Origin: Clostridia bacterium
Lineage (GTDB): Bacteria; Bacillota; Clostridia; Oscillospirales; Acutalibacteraceae
DNA: 6,459 bases
Reading direction: 5' to 3'
Assembly: GCA_900771185.1 (NCBI GenBank)
Contig: CAAGND010000215.1
Span: forward strand, 1 to 6,459
The notes under the pieces were generated by a model, which was given only the letters and a program-made list of their open reading frames with translations, ran no database searches and was not told where the DNA came from. This document shows, one piece after another, positions 6,306 through 6,459 of this stretch. Each line of letters starts with the position of its first letter. The stretch's first letter is position 1. The position numbers and the translations under genes were made by a program.

Positions 6306-6321
6306 ACAGTCGCCGGACTGT
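6306..6321. promoter_or_regulatory. 6-4-6 inverted repeat between the divergent promoters
   Basis: ACAGTC, GCCG, GACTGT form a perfect inverted repeat roughly midway between the two divergent promoters. It has no following T run, so it is not a terminator. It could be a second regulator site. Apart from this, an 8-bp palindrome TAACGTTA (6273-6280) and the flanking promoters, I see nothing in 6271-6408. Confidence 0.3.
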
Positions 6322-6408
6322 TCGAAATGCCCCCGATATTCCCTGAAAATTTTACCCACTTATTCTCATCTGTTGCAAACTTCACCACACTTTCTGAAAA
6401 AAGGAAAG

Positions 6409-6436
6409 TTGAAATTTTCTGCAATAGTGGTATACT
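6409..6436 (+). promoter_or_regulatory. Divergent sigma-A-type promoter firing out of the right edge
   Basis: TTGAAA (6409-6414) and TATACT (6431-6436) are separated by 16 nt, with TGG directly before the -10 box, the same extended -10 arrangement as the other two promoters in this window. Transcription would begin near 6443 and read right. The gene it serves lies beyond the window; by analogy with divergent sugar operons it could be a regulator or the transporter, which is only a guess. Confidence 0.7.
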
Positions 6437-6459
6437 AATATCTGTTAAATATCAAAAAA

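Noticed and set aside
6241..6438. Plus-strand open frame of 65 codons in the divergent promoter region
   Set aside because: It starts at TTG without a Shine-Dalgarno site, spans both promoters and their palindromes, and has no recognisable domain.

Overview
The window looks like chromosome from a Gram-positive, low-to-mid GC Firmicute, probably a gut-type clostridium. The grounds are AGGAG/AAGG ribosome binding sites, TTG starts, sigma-A-like promoters with extended -10 boxes, and the gene content. This placement is an inference from style and gene families; no marker gene is present. All five supported genes lie on the minus strand, so they are read from right to left. No RNA gene, CRISPR array, insertion sequence or phage gene was seen.

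Region 6186-6459 is intergenic and holds back-to-back promoters. One near-consensus promoter (6225-6253, minus) drives the carbohydrate operon. The other (6409-6436, plus) fires out of the right edge towards a gene that is not visible. A perfect 7-2-7 palindrome (6255-6270) abuts the -35 box of the operon promoter and is a candidate operator.

Region 1838-6185 is a compact four-gene operon. In transcription order it encodes a Cof-type HAD phosphatase (5385-6185), a GH109-type NAD-dependent glycosidase of the Gfo/Idh/MocA fold (4088-5356), a BadF/BadG-type amino-sugar kinase (3150-4088) and a GH4 6-phospho-beta-glucosidase with the CNVP signature (1838-3121). Gaps are 28 nt, then a 1-nt TAATG overlap, then 28 nt. 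A GC-rich hairpin followed by a T-tract (1752-1804) ends it. None of the four has a signal peptide, so the set should act in the cytoplasm on an imported glycoside. The likely jobs are removal of an N-acetylhexosamine, phosphorylation of a sugar or intact glycoside, hydrolysis of a 6-phospho-beta-glycoside, and sugar-phosphate dephosphorylation. Its most distinctive trait is that both glycosidases belong to the NAD-dependent redox-elimination type, which is unusual among glycosidases. No transporter or PTS gene is in view.

Region 203-1579 is a separate unit encoding a polytopic O-antigen ligase/polymerase (Wzy_C-like) membrane protein, presumably for surface polysaccharide. It appears to have its own promoter (1732-1760), whose -35 box lies in the T-tract of the preceding operon's terminator, with a 15-bp palindrome at the predicted transcription start. 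Region 1-202 has no convincing gene but holds several hairpins, one of which (11-50) is a plausible terminator for the O-antigen ligase-like gene.
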